From assembly GCF_008795985.1 (NCBI RefSeq), contig NZ_VMHP01000001.1, positions 2,108,001 to 2,172,000 of the forward strand: a DNA stretch of 64,000 nucleotides, in the 5' to 3' direction. Shown in pieces: positions 24,372 to 35,113 of this stretch (position 1 is its first letter; each line of letters opens with the position of its first letter). This stretch comes from Marinobacter halotolerans. Lineage in GTDB: Bacteria > Pseudomonadota > Gammaproteobacteria > Pseudomonadales > Oleiphilaceae. The translations under genes and the position numbers were made by a program. Under the pieces are notes generated by a model that did not search any database, was not told where the DNA came from, and saw only the letters and a list, made by a program, of their open reading frames with translations.

Positions 24372-25652
24372 TTACTTGGCGCTGACAAACTCCGGGTAGG
24401 CTTCCATGCCGCACTCGGCAACGTCCACACCCTCGTACTCGATTTCTTCGCTGACGCGCAGGCCCATGACGGCCTTGATGATGCCCCAGACGATCAGGCT
24501 GGTGACGAAAACCCAGACGAAGATGGTCAGCATGCCGACCAGCTGTCCCATGAAGGTTGCGTCAGCGTCGGACAGCAGTACTGCGAAGATACCCCAGATA
24601 CCGACCACACCGTGGACAGAGATCGCGCCGACTGGATCGTCAATGCGGATCTTATCCAGGAACACGATGGAGAACACAACGATTACACCACCGATGGCAC
24701 CGATGATGGTGGCCAGCAGAGGTGAAGGGTCGGCAGGTTCAGCAGTGATGGCTACCAGACCAGCCAAAGCGCCGTTCAGGGCCATGGTCAGGTCAGCCTT
24801 GCCGAACATGATGCGGGCAACCAGCAGAGCTGCAATCAGGCCACCGGAAGCGGCTGCGTTGGTGTTCAGGAATACGTTGGCCACTTCGTTGGCTACACCG
24901 ATGCCACCCAGTTTCAGGGTAGAACCGCCGTTGAAGCCGAACCAGCCCATCCACAGAATGAACATACCGAGGGTCGCCAGGGGCAGGTTTGCACCCGGGA
25001 AGGCCTTGATCTGGCCATTCGCGCCATATTTGCCTTTACGCGAACCCAGCAGGAGTACACCAGCCAGGGCAGCGGCAGCGCCGGCCATGTGAACGATACC
25101 GGAACCGGCATAGTCGCTGTAGCTCAGTTCATAGATTCCGAAAACCGCGTCGCCGTTCCAGGTCCATGCGCCTTGCATCGGATAGATGAAGCCGGTCATG
25201 ACCACTGCGAAGATCAGGAAAGCCCAGAGCTTCATGCGCTCTGCAACAGCACCGGAGACGATGGACATGGCAGTTGCCACGAACACGACCTGGAAGAAGA
25301 AGTCAGAGGCGCCGCTGTACTCGCCCATGTCACCGAAGCCAGCTTCGGCCGAGGCGGCCAGAATGCCTGCAACAGCTGCTTCGTCCATGCCGGCAACGGT
25401 AGTGATGCCACTCAGGAAGATGCCGCCGCCGTACATGATGTCGTAGCCGCAGATGAGGTACATGGTACAAGCGATTGCGAACAGGGCGACGTTCTTGGTC
25501 AGGATTTCAGTGGTGTTTTTCGCACGGACAAGTCCGGCTTCCAGCATGGCGAAACCCGCGGCCATCCACATGACCAGAGCACCGCAAATCAGGAAGTAGA
25601 ACGTATCCATTGCGTACTGCAATTCAAAAATATAATTGAGATTACTTTCCAT
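24372..25652 (-). CDS. amtB: Ammonium transporter
   Basis: The 426-residue inner-membrane protein of the Amt/MEP/Rh family has 11 predicted helices. Signatures are AMLEAGLVRAKNTTEIL, the DFFFQVVFVATAMSIVSGAVAER segment, GIVHMAGAAAALAG with the first pore His, and VHGVVGIWGIFAVL with the second. There is no obvious cleavable signal peptide. The C-terminal tail, which binds GlnK, ends ECGMEAYPEFVSAK. It has an RBS (GGAGGG) 9 bp before the start and lies 76 bp after glnK on the same strand; cotranscription from the sigma54 promoter upstream of glnK is the expected arrangement. Confidence 0.95.
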   Translation of the reverse strand: MESNLNYIFELQYAMDTFYFLICGALVMWMAAGFAMLEAGLVRAKNTTEILTKNVALFAIACTMYLICGYDIMYGGGIFLSGITTVAGMDEAAVAGILAASAEAGFGDMGEYSGASDFFFQVVFVATAMSIVSGAVAERMKLWAFLIFAVVMTGFIYPMQGAWTWNGDAVFGIYELSYSDYAGSGIVHMAGAAAALAGVLLLGSRKGKYGANGQIKAFPGANLPLATLGMFILWMGWFGFNGGSTLKLGGIGVANEVANVFLNTNAAASGGLIAALLVARIMFGKADLTMALNGALAGLVAITAEPADPSPLLATIIGAIGGVIVVFSIVFLDKIRIDDPVGAISVHGVVGIWGIFAVLLSDADATFMGQLVGMLTIFVWVFVTSLIVWGIIKAVMGLRVSEEIEYEGVDVAECGMEAYPEFVSAK

Positions 25653-25728
25653 TGGTAAGCCCTCCGCACGAGGCTAATCTTTTGGCGTTAAAATTTTTGC
25701 GTTGGCTGGTTCTGACCGTGCTACCGGA

Positions 25729-26091
<363 letters not shown>

Positions 26092-26180
26092 TCAAAAGTC
26101 AGGATTCTTCGGGTCCCTTGTATTGAGTTCGGGATGCTGCCACCTCGCACACCAATTGTGCGGATTGCGTACAAGGCTTT

Positions 26181-26198
26181 TAGCATCGTGTGTGCCAA
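26181..26198 (-). promoter_or_regulatory. Sigma54 (RpoN) promoter of glnK-amtB
   Basis: Read on the minus strand, TTGGCACACACGATGCTA has the invariant GG and GC separated by exactly 10 bases and agrees well with TGGCACG-N4-TTGCA. Transcription would start about 12 bp on, near 26172, giving a leader of about 105 nt. The glnK-amtB operons of many proteobacteria use such promoters. Confidence 0.75.
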
Positions 26199-26248
26199 CG
26201 CAAAAAAAATCTTAAATATCAGTTATATAGCAATACACTGATCCAAAA

Positions 26249-26265
26249 TGGACCGTTCTGGTGCA
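26249..26265. promoter_or_regulatory. NtrC-binding-like enhancer site
   Basis: TGGACCGTTCTGGTGCA matches the NtrC dyad TGCACCA-N3-TGGTGCA at 12 of 14 positions, with a perfect right arm. It is centred about 85 bp upstream of the predicted glnK start point, a workable distance for an enhancer of a sigma54 promoter. Confidence 0.6.
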
Positions 26266-26432
26266 CCAAAACAGCGCCACAGGGGGGCGAATGAACCAAA
26301 ATAATGCACAGGCTCTGTACGCGCCTCGTCTCCCCTGAATCGCCATTATAGGGTGTACCGCCCCCAGTATGGCAGGGGTCACGGTGTGATACACTTCCAG
26401 GTCATTATTCCGAGTTATTAACGAGGTGTCTT

Positions 26433-26708
26433 GTGAAAGGTCCCCAGGATTTTTTTAACCAGTTGCAGGGGCAGTTTGGCCAGTTTGTTCCGGATATGGC
26501 GCGTGCGGCGCGCGAGGACTTCGAGGCGCAGGCCAGGGCCACGGTGATGACCGTGCTGTCCAGACTGGAACTGGTCACCCGGGAAGAGTTTGATGCCCAG
26601 CAGGCCGTCCTGATGAAGACCCGTGAAAAAGTGGAAGCGCTGGAGAAGCGGGTAGAAGTCCTTGAAAAAGCATCATCTGCTGACGACAGCGCGTCGCCAG
26701 CGAGTTAA
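26433..26708 (+). CDS. ubiK: Ubiquinone biosynthesis accessory factor UbiK
   Basis: This 91-residue BMFP-family protein (YqiC, PF04380) has an N-terminal amphipathic segment (FFNQLQGQFGQFVPDMARAA) and a C-terminal coiled coil (about 50-80) that drives trimerisation. UbiK with UbiJ assists late, aerobic ubiquinone biosynthesis and binds membranes. The length agrees with the family. The start is a GTG at 26433 with GAGGT 7 bp before it. It faces the glycerophosphodiesterase gene, 22 bp beyond its stop. Confidence 0.85.
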   Translation: MKGPQDFFNQLQGQFGQFVPDMARAAREDFEAQARATVMTVLSRLELVTREEFDAQQAVLMKTREKVEALEKRVEVLEKASSADDSASPAS

Positions 26709-26730
26709 GCAGAGTGCCGACTGCAGGGTG

Positions 26731-27981
26731 TCAGTGGCTTTTGCCGGTCAGCCCCATGCAGTTGGCATAGAATGTGGTGGTTGCCGGCCAGTCCGAAAAG
26801 ATACCGATAACGCCGACATCTTTTGCAAGCACGTCAATGACCTCAAGCATATCCCCATCATTGTCGATGGCGTCTGATACTGTCTGGTAATACCAGCCTC
26901 CGCCCTCGGCCAGGGGGCCGCTGCGCTCCACAGTCCAGGCAATCATGTCGAGGCCGGCTTTGCGGGCATTCTGCGCGTAGTCTGAGGGGACAATGTCACC
27001 GTTCTGGCCGGGCGCCAGCATCTTCCAGAGTGCCGGGGCAATAATATTCACGCCACGGCTTTTCAGTTCTTCCATGTGGGCCAGTGAACTGTTGGCGGGC
27101 GTGGGGGCCGCCTCATCCAGGAACACCGCCTGCTCGCCAAAGCGAGGCGTCTGATTCACCCAGAACAGAACATCCTCAAGATTGAAAGACTGAGGCCAGA
27201 CATGCCCGGGTTTCACGCCGGCATCCACATAATCCTGGATCATCTGGCGGGCGTAGTCCTGCTGGCTGTATTCGCCCTCGAAGGGCATCTTCACCACAGG
27301 CGATTTCAGCTCCGGGGTGAATTTCACGCCCAGTTCCTGGAATAGCTCAATGCTTTCCCTATGGGTCATCAACGTGCCACGGCTGGCGTACAGGTCCGTG
27401 CGCCAGTCCGCTGTTCCGCCCAGGTATTCCTGTGGCGTTGTCGCCATGGGATCAAATGCATCCATCTTGCCCTCGAGGCTTCTGAATTCCGCCAGGGTGA
27501 TGTCGCTGGTTCGGCATTCTGCCTTTGCTGGCGTGCCGGTGGCCGGGTCGGCGGGAACGAAGGGCTGGGTGCACTTGGCGTTCAGTTGCGGCACCGTCAC
27601 GATATTGGTGGTGGTGTGAAGGTCATTCTGGGCGTGGCGGCAGACCAGTTCCCGGTCTTTGGTGAAGGCAACATCACACTCGACAATGCCAGCGCCCATG
27701 CGTGCGGCGGCGATATAGGATTCCCGGGTGTGTTCAGGGAACTGAAGGGGTGCGCCACGATGGCCAATAGAGAAGTCCGCGGCCTTGACGTTGCGGATGT
27801 CGCAGGCCTGCAACCGGGTTTTCAGCGGGCTTTCGTCCATATCCGCCACCAGCCAGAACGGCCGCGGCCCGAGCTGCACAGATTCCATCTCCAGAGAGGC
27901 CTGGGCTGCGTTAACCGCTGTCCAGGCGGACATCAGGGTGAGTAGGCCGCAGAGGGCACTCAGAAATGTTCGAAAATTCAT
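26731..27981 (-). CDS. Exported glycerophosphodiester phosphodiesterase, GlpQ-like
   Basis: The 416-residue protein starts at the ATG at 27981, chosen over the longer frame because GGAG lies 6 bp before it and a signal peptide (ending AVNA) begins there. The GDPD barrel shows [17 protein letters not shown] (His-Arg and Glu of the active site), [11 protein letters not shown] (metal-binding Glu/Asp) and CRHAQND. It would hydrolyse deacylated phospholipids to glycerol-3-phosphate in the periplasm. It is larger than E. coli GlpQ (358) by insertions in the barrel. No glycerol-phosphate transporter gene lies beside it. Confidence 0.88.
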   Translation of the reverse strand: MNFRTFLSALCGLLTLMSAWTAVNAAQASLEMESVQLGPRPFWLVADMDESPLKTRLQACDIRNVKAADFSIGHRGAPLQFPEHTRESYIAAARMGAGIVECDVAFTKDRELVCRHAQNDLHTTTNIVTVPQLNAKCTQPFVPADPATGTPAKAECRTSDITLAEFRSLEGKMDAFDPMATTPQEYLGGTADWRTDLYASRGTLMTHRESIELFQELGVKFTPELKSPVVKMPFEGEYSQQDYARQMIQDYVDAGVKPGHVWPQSFNLEDVLFWVNQTPRFGEQAVFLDEAAPTPANSSLAHMEELKSRGVNIIAPALWKMLAPGQNGDIVPSDYAQNARKAGLDMIAWTVERSGPLAEGGGWYYQTVSDAIDNDGDMLEVIDVLAKDVGVIGIFSDWPATTTFYANCMGLTGKSH

Positions 27982-28096
27982 AACCGGCTCCTTGTGGATT
28001 GAATCATACATCCCCTACAGCATCCCTGCCTCGGATGACCATTGGATGACGGAGATCAGGGGCAGCGGATTTCACCTCTGAACGGCGCTGCACCAG

Positions 28097-28124
28097 TTGC
28101 ACATTCGCTCCGGCCAGACATAAT
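28097..28124 (+). promoter_or_regulatory. Predicted sigma70 promoter of comM
   Basis: TTGCAC and CATAAT are separated by 16 bp, and each matches the consensus hexamer in four or five of six positions. The -10 ends 38 bp before the comM start codon. Confidence 0.55.
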
Positions 28125-28162
28125 GGGGCCCTGTTTATTACCTGAAACCATGGAAGGTTGTC

Positions 28163-29686
28163 ATGTTAGCTGTCGTTCATACCCGCGCCTGCGTGGGCGT
28201 TTCCGCGCCGTCGGTGACGGTGGAAGTGCATCTGTCCGGCGGCTTGCCGGCGCTTTCAATTGTTGGCCTGCCAGAAACCGGCGTGCGGGAGAGCCGCGAG
28301 CGGGTGCGAAGCGCGCTGCTGAATTCCGGCTTCGAGTTCCCTGCCAAGCGCATCACCATCAATCTTGCCCCTGCGGATCTACCCAAGGAAGGCGGACGTT
28401 TCGATCTGCCCATCGCCCTGGGGATTCTGGCGGCCTCCGGGCAGATACCTCCAGAAAGCCTGAGGTCGGTAGAGTGCCTCGGCGAACTGTCGCTGGACGG
28501 CGCCTTGCGGCCGTTAAAAGGCGTTCTACCGGCGGTGATCGCGGCCCGCAAGGAAAACCGGCAGTTGCTGATTCCCCTGGCCAATGCCGATGAGGCCGCC
28601 CTGGCGAGCGAGGATGACGTGTTTGCTGCCAGTCATCTGCTGGCGATCTGCGAGCATCTCGCTGACCGCGCCCGACTGTCTCCGGTGGCGCCGGTAACGT
28701 TTGATGATCGCCCCGCCGAAGCGCCTGATCTTGAAGACGTCCGTGGCCAGCAAGTGCCAAGGCGGGCGCTGGAAGTGGCCGCTGCAGGCGCTCATAATCT
28801 GTTGATGTTTGGACCGCCGGGCACCGGTAAAAGCATGCTCGCCAGCCGGTTGCCGGGCATTCTCCCACCTCTGACCAACGAGGCCATGCTGGATGTGGCC
28901 AGTATCTATTCGGTCGCCGGCCTGGCGGTGCCCGAGGGCAACTGGCACTGCCCGCCATATCGTGCACCACACCACACCGCTTCCTCCGTGGCCATGGTGG
29001 GTGGGGGCGGCAGCCCGAGGCCCGGAGAAATTTCCCTGGCGCACCGGGGCGTGCTGTTTCTGGATGAGTTGCCGGAGTTTGGCCGTCGGGTCCTGGAGGT
29101 GCTGCGCGAACCCATGGAAAGCGGCGAGATCGCCATTAGCCGGGCCGCCCGCCAGGTGACTTTCCCGGCCCGGTTTCAGGTGGTGGCGGCCATGAACCCC
29201 TGTCCCTGTGGTTATCTGGGGCATCCGTCAGTGGAATGCCAGTGCACGCCCCAGCAGGTGATCCGTTACCGTGCCAAGGTGTCCGGCCCGCTGTTGGACC
29301 GTTTTGACCTGCATGTGGAGGTGCCGGTGCAGAGTGCCCGGCTACTGATGACCTCTGCCAGCGACAGCGAAAGCAGTGCATCGGTGCGTCAGCGGGTCAA
29401 TCAGGCTCGTGACCGTCAGAACCACCGGGGCACGGTGAATGCCATGCTTGGCGGTCGGGAGCTGGACCGTCACTGCAAACTGGACAGCGCCAGCGAAGCG
29501 CTGGTGACCGGCGCCATGGAGCGCCTGGGGCTGTCGGCCCGGGCCCTACACAGGATTTTGAGGGTCGCCCGGACGCTGGCGGACCTGGAAGACGCGGACG
29601 GGGTCGCACAGACCCATCTTGTGGAGGCCCTGGGCTACCGAAAACTGGATCGGCAGCAGTCCCGTAATGCTCAGGTGTCCGTATAG
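28163..29686 (+). CDS. comM: ComM/YifB family Mg-chelatase-like AAA+ ATPase
   Basis: The 507-residue protein is the standard ComM length. The N-terminal ChlI-like domain (1-125) shows LSIVGLPETGVRESRERVRSA and KRITINLAPADLPKEG. Walker A is GPPGTGKS at 217-224, Walker B is LFLDELPEF, and a Cys-rich loop MNPCPCGYLGH follows; the C-terminal Mg_chelatase_C segment completes it. ComM is a hexameric helicase that promotes branch migration during integration of transforming DNA. The RBS GAAGG is 6 bp before the ATG. The presence of pilT and pilU 10 kb away fits possible natural competence, though many non-competent bacteria also keep comM. Confidence 0.93.
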   Translation: MLAVVHTRACVGVSAPSVTVEVHLSGGLPALSIVGLPETGVRESRERVRSALLNSGFEFPAKRITINLAPADLPKEGGRFDLPIALGILAASGQIPPESLRSVECLGELSLDGALRPLKGVLPAVIAARKENRQLLIPLANADEAALASEDDVFAASHLLAICEHLADRARLSPVAPVTFDDRPAEAPDLEDVRGQQVPRRALEVAAAGAHNLLMFGPPGTGKSMLASRLPGILPPLTNEAMLDVASIYSVAGLAVPEGNWHCPPYRAPHHTASSVAMVGGGGSPRPGEISLAHRGVLFLDELPEFGRRVLEVLREPMESGEIAISRAARQVTFPARFQVVAAMNPCPCGYLGHPSVECQCTPQQVIRYRAKVSGPLLDRFDLHVEVPVQSARLLMTSASDSESSASVRQRVNQARDRQNHRGTVNAMLGGRELDRHCKLDSASEALVTGAMERLGLSARALHRILRVARTLADLEDADGVAQTHLVEALGYRKLDRQQSRNAQVSV

Positions 29687-29748
29687 ATCTGATAAACTTG
29701 TCGTCAAACGAATAAACCAAGCCTTTTTACGGCGGTTGAGGACATCCG

Positions 29749-30465
29749 ATGAGCGAACAGAATCACGATTCCGGCGATTCACCGGTCACCACCCGCAAGG
29801 GTGTGCGCAGTTTTGTGCTGCGCCAAGGCAGAATGACGGAAGGTCAGAAAAAAGCCTACGAGCGGAACTGGCCCAAATACGGCCTGACCCGCGAACAGGG
29901 CATGATCGACCCGCGGGAAATCTTTGGACGGGACAACATGCTCAACCTTGAGATCGGGTTTGGCATGGGCCAGTCCCTGGCGGATATGGCAGAAGCCGCG
30001 CCGGAGCAGGATTTTATTGGCGTTGAGGTCCATCTGCCCGGTGTTGGTGCGTTGCTCAAAGAAGTGGAAGATCGTGGCCTGGAGAATGTGCGGGTCTACG
30101 CCATTGATGCCAACGACGTAGTGGATCTGTGTCTGCCGGATGCGGCGGTGGACCGGGTGATGGTCTTTTTCCCGGACCCATGGCCGAAGAAAAAACACCA
30201 CAAGCGTCGCCTGGTGCAGCACGATTTTGTCCAGCGCCTGCGCCATAAACTCAGGGTCGGCGGTGTGCTACACCTGGCCACCGACTGGGAAAACTATGCT
30301 GAGCACATGATGGAAATCATGGCTGAATCTGAAGGGTTTGAAAACGCCGTAGAGCCGGGGGCATTCGCGCCACGTCCGGATGAGCGACCCATGACCAAAT
30401 TCGAGAAGCGGGGCGAGAATCTGGGCCACGGAGTCTGGGATCTGCTGTTCTATCGGACCAACTGA
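29749..30465 (+). CDS. trmB: tRNA (guanine-N7-)-methyltransferase
   Basis: This 238-residue SAM-dependent enzyme (E. coli TrmB 239) shows the SAM-binding [16 protein letters not shown] motif, [15 protein letters not shown], and the family signature [19 protein letters not shown]. It methylates G46 in the variable loop of tRNAs. The RBS GAGG precedes the ATG at 29749. It lies 62 bp after comM on the same strand and converges on the small membrane-protein gene at 30499. Confidence 0.95.
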   Translation: MSEQNHDSGDSPVTTRKGVRSFVLRQGRMTEGQKKAYERNWPKYGLTREQGMIDPREIFGRDNMLNLEIGFGMGQSLADMAEAAPEQDFIGVEVHLPGVGALLKEVEDRGLENVRVYAIDANDVVDLCLPDAAVDRVMVFFPDPWPKKKHHKRRLVQHDFVQRLRHKLRVGGVLHLATDWENYAEHMMEIMAESEGFENAVEPGAFAPRPDERPMTKFEKRGENLGHGVWDLLFYRTN

Positions 30466-30498
30466 GGTGAGTCCGAGCCCGATCTGACCTGGATGGGG

Positions 30499-31026
30499 TC
30501 ATTGGTGTGACAGCGGATGACGTCTGGCGGCCCTGAGAATGACCAGCCCCGCCAGGCCGAGTATCAGCCCGGTGAACTTGGCCAATGCAAACAGTGTGGC
30601 GGCCATGCTCAGTGAATCGCTGGGCGAATCCAGATTATTCAGCAGCAGAATGTTCTCCACTACGTCACTGGCGCCGGCGGCAATAAAAAGCCCCCGCACC
30701 CATCGTGAGACGGTACGCTCCCGCACACCGGGCCGGTCGCGGGAGAGGTATCTGGTCAGCAAAAGCAGTGTGGCAACGTAAGCCGCTGCAAAGGCAAAAT
30801 CCAGCCACAGCGACGCCCTTGCCGAGGAAATCCCGTCGTTATCCCAGCTCGCCAGTATTTCTGCGGCGTGATCCTGAGTACCCGCCATTTCAAAACTGAC
30901 GATCCCTTTCGGGGCAACGTTGGTCTGCAGGGGCTCGTTAATGACCAGCAGGGCGATAAAGAGGATCAGGGATACCAGAAGGCTGAGGGTCAGGGCTTTC
31001 GGGAAGTCGTGTCCGGGCATTGCCAT
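30499..31026 (-). CDS. Hypothetical four-helix inner-membrane protein
   Basis: The 175-residue protein has predicted membrane segments at about 10-28, 72-90, 107-125 and 140-160, with a basic C-terminus (RAARRHPLSHQ) and a polar loop 30-65 between the first two. I do not recognise the family. Its start codon overlaps the hemW stop (the first Met is at 31026, with a second at 31020), so it is the last, coupled gene of the long minus-strand run. Nothing in it suggests an enzyme. Confidence 0.75.
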   Translation of the reverse strand: MAMPGHDFPKALTLSLLVSLILFIALLVINEPLQTNVAPKGIVSFEMAGTQDHAAEILASWDNDGISSARASLWLDFAFAAAYVATLLLLTRYLSRDRPGVRERTVSRWVRGLFIAAGASDVVENILLLNNLDSPSDSLSMAATLFALAKFTGLILGLAGLVILRAARRHPLSHQ

Positions 31027-32162
31027 TATAAAAAACGCTCCAGCAGGCTGTTCAGATAGCGCTGGCCGAGTTCCGTGGTCTGGAGACGGTCCCGCATCAT
31101 CAGGCGATCCTTTCGCAATGATTCAAGTTTTACCTCAACCACGCTCAGCGGTAAACCTGTACGTTCTGTGAACAGACTTTCTGGCACACCGCCAGAGAGC
31201 CGGAGTGCATTCATCATGAACTCCAACGGAAGCTCTTCGGTCTCAATCTGCTGTTGGCCTGCCGTGCGGCTGCCAATCCGGTTCAGATAGGCCTCAGGCT
31301 GGCGGGTTTTCCAGAAACGCCGGACCTGGCCGTCCGGCAGCGTGACTTTACCATGGGCGCCCGCCCCCAGAGCGAGATAATCGCCGAAGGTCCAGTAGTT
31401 CAGGTTGTGGCGGGAAGCCGCGCCCGGCTGGCTCCAGGCCGAGACTTCATAGTCGCTGTAGCCCTGGCTTCGCAGAAGTTCCGCTCCACGGCAGTAGATC
31501 TCCCAGAGCCGGTCGTCATCGGGAAGATCGGGCGGGCGGCTGTAGAACTCGGTATTGGGCTCCAGTGTAAGCTGGTACCACGACAGATGCGGCGGCGCCC
31601 AGGCGATGGCGGCCTCCAGGTCGGCCACGGCATCCTCCGGGGTCTGGTCCGGCAGGCCATGCATCAGGTCCAGATTGAAATTGTCGAAACCCGCCTTACG
31701 CGCCGCCTCGATGGCCCGGTGGGCGGCGGTGTCGTCGTGGATTCGCCCCAGGGCTTCCAGCTGCCGGGGCTGGAAGCTCTGTATCCCCAGGGATAGCCGG
31801 TTGATACCGGCAGCGCGAAAGCCGTTGAAGCGCTCCTCCTCGACGGTGCCCGGGTTGGCCTCCAGGGTAATCTCCGCATCACCGGCGAAGGACAGGTGGC
31901 GGCTCAGACCTTCAAACAGCCGGTAATAGAAATCTGGTGACATCAGCGATGGTGTGCCGCCGCCAATGAAGACGGTCTGGATCGGACGATCCTGAATCAG
32001 CTGCTGGTCCTGCTCCAGGTCTTCCAGCAGGGCCTGCAGGTAGGCCTGTTCCGGGATGTCGCCGGTCAGTGCGTGGGAGTTGAAATCACAGTAGGGGCAT
32101 TTCTTGACGCACCATGGCATGTGCAGGTAAAGACTGAGAGGCGGTGAGGATTGCTGGCTCAA
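31026..32162 (-). CDS. hemW: Heme chaperone HemW (radical SAM, CPO-III-like)
   Basis: The 378-residue protein (E. coli HemW 378) has the radical SAM motif [10 protein letters not shown] (C-x3-C-x2-C) near residue 18 and a GGGTPSL loop. A C-terminal HemN_C domain completes it. Family work shows HemW binds heme and delivers it to respiratory proteins rather than acting as a coproporphyrinogen oxidase; the C-x3-C-x2-C motif lacks the fourth Cys of HemN. The start overlaps the rdgB stop by 4 bp. Confidence 0.94.
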   Translation of the reverse strand: MSQQSSPPLSLYLHMPWCVKKCPYCDFNSHALTGDIPEQAYLQALLEDLEQDQQLIQDRPIQTVFIGGGTPSLMSPDFYYRLFEGLSRHLSFAGDAEITLEANPGTVEEERFNGFRAAGINRLSLGIQSFQPRQLEALGRIHDDTAAHRAIEAARKAGFDNFNLDLMHGLPDQTPEDAVADLEAAIAWAPPHLSWYQLTLEPNTEFYSRPPDLPDDDRLWEIYCRGAELLRSQGYSDYEVSAWSQPGAASRHNLNYWTFGDYLALGAGAHGKVTLPDGQVRRFWKTRQPEAYLNRIGSRTAGQQQIETEELPLEFMMNALRLSGGVPESLFTERTGLPLSVVEVKLESLRKDRLMMRDRLQTTELGQRYLNSLLERFL

Positions 32163-32764
32163 CGTGCCCCCAGCTGCTCAAGCAGAAGGCTCAGTGCGCG
32201 GCCACGGTGGCTGATCTCCGCCTTTTGCTCCCGGCTGAGCTCAGCGGCGCTGGTCCCGGTTTCTGGTGCCAGAAATACCGGGTCGTAGCCAAATCCACCC
32301 TCGCCCCGGGGCTGTTCCAGGATCCGGCCGGGCCAGCAGCCATGGCAGATAATGGGCGTCGGGTCGTCGGCGTGTCGCAGGTAGACCAGCACGCAGTGGA
32401 ACTGGGCGGTTCGATCTTCAGGTGAAACGTCTTTCAGTGCTACCAGCAGGGCGTCGACGTTATCCTGATCCGTGGCCGAGTCCCCGGCAAAGCGAGCCGA
32501 GCGCACGCCGGGCCGGCCGCCGAGGGCATCAACTGCCAGTCCGGAGTCATCCGCCAGGGCGGGCAGCCCGGTTACTCTTGAGGCATGACGTGCCTTGAGA
32601 ATGGCATTTTCCACGAAGGTAACGGCAGGCTCTTCTGCCTCTCCGACTCCTAGCTCACCCTGAGCCACGGGTTTCAGGTTGAGGGGGGCGAGCAGGCCTT
32701 CCAGTTCGGCGATCTTGCCACGGTTGTTGCTGGCGATTACCAGTCGCTTTTCTTCAGTCATCAT
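32159..32764 (-). CDS. rdgB: XTP/dITP pyrophosphatase (RdgB/HAM1)
   Basis: The 201-residue protein (E. coli RdgB 197) shows [10 protein letters not shown] at the start, [14 protein letters not shown], the [11 protein letters not shown] segment with the catalytic Asp, and a C-terminal SHRGRAL motif. It hydrolyses non-canonical purine triphosphates and protects DNA. Two adjacent ATG codons occur at the start. It overlaps the DUF4426 gene stop by 1 bp and hemW by 4 bp, so it is tightly coupled in the run. Confidence 0.95.
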   Translation of the reverse strand: MMTEEKRLVIASNNRGKIAELEGLLAPLNLKPVAQGELGVGEAEEPAVTFVENAILKARHASRVTGLPALADDSGLAVDALGGRPGVRSARFAGDSATDQDNVDALLVALKDVSPEDRTAQFHCVLVYLRHADDPTPIICHGCWPGRILEQPRGEGGFGYDPVFLAPETGTSAAELSREQKAEISHRGRALSLLLEQLGAR

Positions 32765-33210
32765 CAGTCGTTAAACAGCGTATGGGTAAAACGAACTGCC
32801 AGTTCGTCTTGCGAGCCGGTGGGCCGAGCGGTGATCTGAAAGGTCATCAGTTCGGCGCTGGGGTACTGATACTGGGCGATGAAGTAGATGGACTCACCCT
32901 CCTGAATCCGCCGAAACGCCAGAAAACTGGGTTGCTGGACGTTATTCAGTACCTTGCCTTCAACCTGCCCGGACACGGTAACCTGCTCTCCCTCGCCATC
33001 GCTACTGAGGATAACGATGTTGACGACACCAATGCCCTTGCTTCGGCTGAGGTTGTTTTCCTTGGCGATTTCGGGTGTCAGAAACGTGCTGGGAAGGACA
33101 CTCCACTGCACGGTGTAGTCGCCGAAATCCTTCGACCCGGCCTGACTGGCGCAGCTGATCAACATCAGCGTCAGCGCAGTTATCAGTGGGCGGAATCTGG
33201 CTAGGTTCAT
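32764..33210 (-). CDS. DUF4426 family exported protein
   Basis: The 148-residue protein has an N-terminal signal (1-24). It contains LISC, a plausible lipobox, followed by ASQA, a plausible signal peptidase I site, so lipoprotein versus soluble periplasmic export is unresolved. The mature part is a beta-rich domain ([19 protein letters not shown] at its start) matching DUF4426, a family found between metW and rdgB in pseudomonads. Its function is unknown. The next gene, rdgB, starts within its stop codon. Confidence 0.82.
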   Translation of the reverse strand: MNLARFRPLITALTLMLISCASQAGSKDFGDYTVQWSVLPSTFLTPEIAKENNLSRSKGIGVVNIVILSSDGEGEQVTVSGQVEGKVLNNVQQPSFLAFRRIQEGESIYFIAQYQYPSAELMTFQITARPTGSQDELAVRFTHTLFND

Positions 33211-33228
33211 GATGACTCTCCTTATGGC

Positions 33229-33831
33229 TTACCCGTTTTTGCGGGTGATCCGGTAAATGGCAATCTGTCCCAACATATTAGGCCAAAGGCGGCTAAGCCA
33301 GCGATCCTGATGTTCGCCGTCCACCACCGTCCGGTTCAGGATCTGGAAGTCCTTGCGGTAGCACAGGGCTTCAAAATCCTTGAAGGTGCACAGGTGTATG
33401 TTCGGGGTGTTGTACCATTTATACGGTAGAGTTTCAGATTCGGGCATGCGACCCCTACGCATCAGATACCAGCGTAGTTTCCAGTAAGCAAAGTTGGGGA
33501 AAGTGACAATGCCCTCCCGGCCGACTCTCATCATTTCATCCAGCACCACATCGGGGCGACGGACGGCCTGTAGCGCCTGGGTCATCAGCACGGTGTCAAA
33601 GGTGTGGTCCTCAAAATTGCCCAGCCCCTGGGTGTCCAGGTTCTGCTCGATCACCGACACGCCACGGCTCATGCAGCTGGTGATGTGGTCGGGATTAATT
33701 TCCAGACCGAAACCGGTGGCCTGTTTTTCCCGCTGGAGGTAGTCGAGCAGGGTGCCGTCGCCACAACCCAGGTCCAGCACGTGGCTACCGGAGTTAATCC
33801 ATTGTTCGATGATCCGCAGGTCCGTTCTCAT
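33229..33831 (-). CDS. metW: Methionine biosynthesis protein MetW
   Basis: This 200-residue methyltransferase-fold protein has [16 protein letters not shown] near residue 17 and the MetW-typical [11 protein letters not shown] and [13 protein letters not shown] segments. MetW pairs with MetX and is required for full homoserine acyltransferase activity in several proteobacteria. The ATG overlaps the metX stop by 4 bp. DUF4426 follows 18 bp later. Confidence 0.93.
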   Translation of the reverse strand: MRTDLRIIEQWINSGSHVLDLGCGDGTLLDYLQREKQATGFGLEINPDHITSCMSRGVSVIEQNLDTQGLGNFEDHTFDTVLMTQALQAVRRPDVVLDEMMRVGREGIVTFPNFAYWKLRWYLMRRGRMPESETLPYKWYNTPNIHLCTFKDFEALCYRKDFQILNRTVVDGEHQDRWLSRLWPNMLGQIAIYRITRKNG

Positions 33832-34976
33832 GCGCCCACCTCCCGTGCAACCCGGTCCATATAGGCATGGAAAATGGCGGTATAGCGGGGCGTGGGGATC
33901 AGAAACGCATCATGCCCCCAGGGCGCATCGATTTCGGCGTAGCTGACCTTTCTTCGGGCGGCAATCATGGCATTGACCAGCTCTTCCGAGCGGGCCGGTG
34001 TGAAACGCCAGTCGGTGCTGAAAGAGAGTACCAGGAATTCGCAGCGCGCTTGCATAAGCGCCTTTGCCAGGTCGTCGCCATGCTCATAGGCGGGGTCGAA
34101 GTAGTCCAGTGCCCGGGTCATCAGCAGGTAGGTGTTGGCGTCGAAACTTTCGGAGAAGCGCTCGCCCTGATACCTCAGATAGCTCTCAACCTGAAATTCG
34201 GCGTCATAGCCGAACTTGTAGGCCTGATCCCGCAACTCGCGGCCGAATTTCTCGCCCATGGAGGCATCCGACAGATAGGTGATGTGGCCCACCATGCGGG
34301 CAAGCATCAGGCCACGACGGGGCAGGGTGTTGTGCTCGTAATAATGGCCATCGTGGAACTCCTGGTCCGAGGTGATGGCCTGCCGGGCCACTTCGTTGAA
34401 AGCGATGTTTTGAGCACTGAGCCGGGGCGTTGAGGCAATCACCACCGCATGTCGGATGCGGTCCGGGTAGTCCAGGCTCCACTGAAGCGCCTGCATGCCG
34501 CCGAGTGAGCCGCCGACGACGGCGGCCCAGCATTTAATGCCTAGCCGGTCGGCCAGCAGCGCCTGGGATTGTACCCAGTCCTGTACCGTAATCACGGGAA
34601 AATCCGGGCCGTAGGGTTTGCCGGTTTCGGGGTTGACGGTGCAGGGGCCGGTGCTGCCGTGGCAGCCCCCGAGGTTGTTGACGCTAACCACAAAAAAACG
34701 GTTGGTGTCGATGGGTTTGCCGGGGCCTATGCAGCTATCCCACCAGCCCGGCTTGCGTTCATCGGTGCTGTGGTAGCCGGCGGCGTGGTGATGGCCGCTA
34801 AGGGCATGGCAGATCAGTACGGCGTTGCTGGCATCGTCATTCAGGGTGCCATAGGTCTCATACACCAGGTCGTACTGATCCAGCGTCCGATTGCACGCCA
34901 GGGTAATGGGCGTGTCGAAATGCAGTGTCTGCGGGGTGACAATCCCGACAGAATCCGTTGGCAGGGATTCGGGCAT
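33828..34976 (-). CDS. metX: Homoserine O-acyltransferase MetX
   Basis: The 382-residue alpha/beta hydrolase-fold enzyme has its nucleophile in [17 protein letters not shown] (near residue 150), oxyanion residues in [12 protein letters not shown], and the catalytic His in [14 protein letters not shown] near the C-terminus. It activates homoserine for methionine synthesis. In pseudomonads the equivalent enzyme uses succinyl-CoA despite its MetX fold, so the acyl donor (acetyl or succinyl) is left open. It overlaps metW by 4 bp. The dynamin-like gene lies 137 bp upstream on the same strand, so metX may have its own promoter. Confidence 0.93.
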   Translation of the reverse strand: MPESLPTDSVGIVTPQTLHFDTPITLACNRTLDQYDLVYETYGTLNDDASNAVLICHALSGHHHAAGYHSTDERKPGWWDSCIGPGKPIDTNRFFVVSVNNLGGCHGSTGPCTVNPETGKPYGPDFPVITVQDWVQSQALLADRLGIKCWAAVVGGSLGGMQALQWSLDYPDRIRHAVVIASTPRLSAQNIAFNEVARQAITSDQEFHDGHYYEHNTLPRRGLMLARMVGHITYLSDASMGEKFGRELRDQAYKFGYDAEFQVESYLRYQGERFSESFDANTYLLMTRALDYFDPAYEHGDDLAKALMQARCEFLVLSFSTDWRFTPARSEELVNAMIAARRKVSYAEIDAPWGHDAFLIPTPRYTAIFHAYMDRVAREVGA

Positions 34977-35113
34977 GGGCGCGACAGGTTCCTGGTCCGG
35001 TCCATCAACTAAGGAAGAGCATTGGCGGCAACGGGCAGCCCCTTTGCCAGCACAGGAGTTTAAAGCCCGCCACTCAAGGCTGCAACCGCCGTTGCTGGCG
35101 ATCAGCCTGGTGG

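Noticed and set aside
34977..35113. SAM riboswitch upstream of metX
   Set aside because: I looked because metX genes in some proteobacteria carry one. No conserved stem pattern or recognisable core is visible in the 137 bp.
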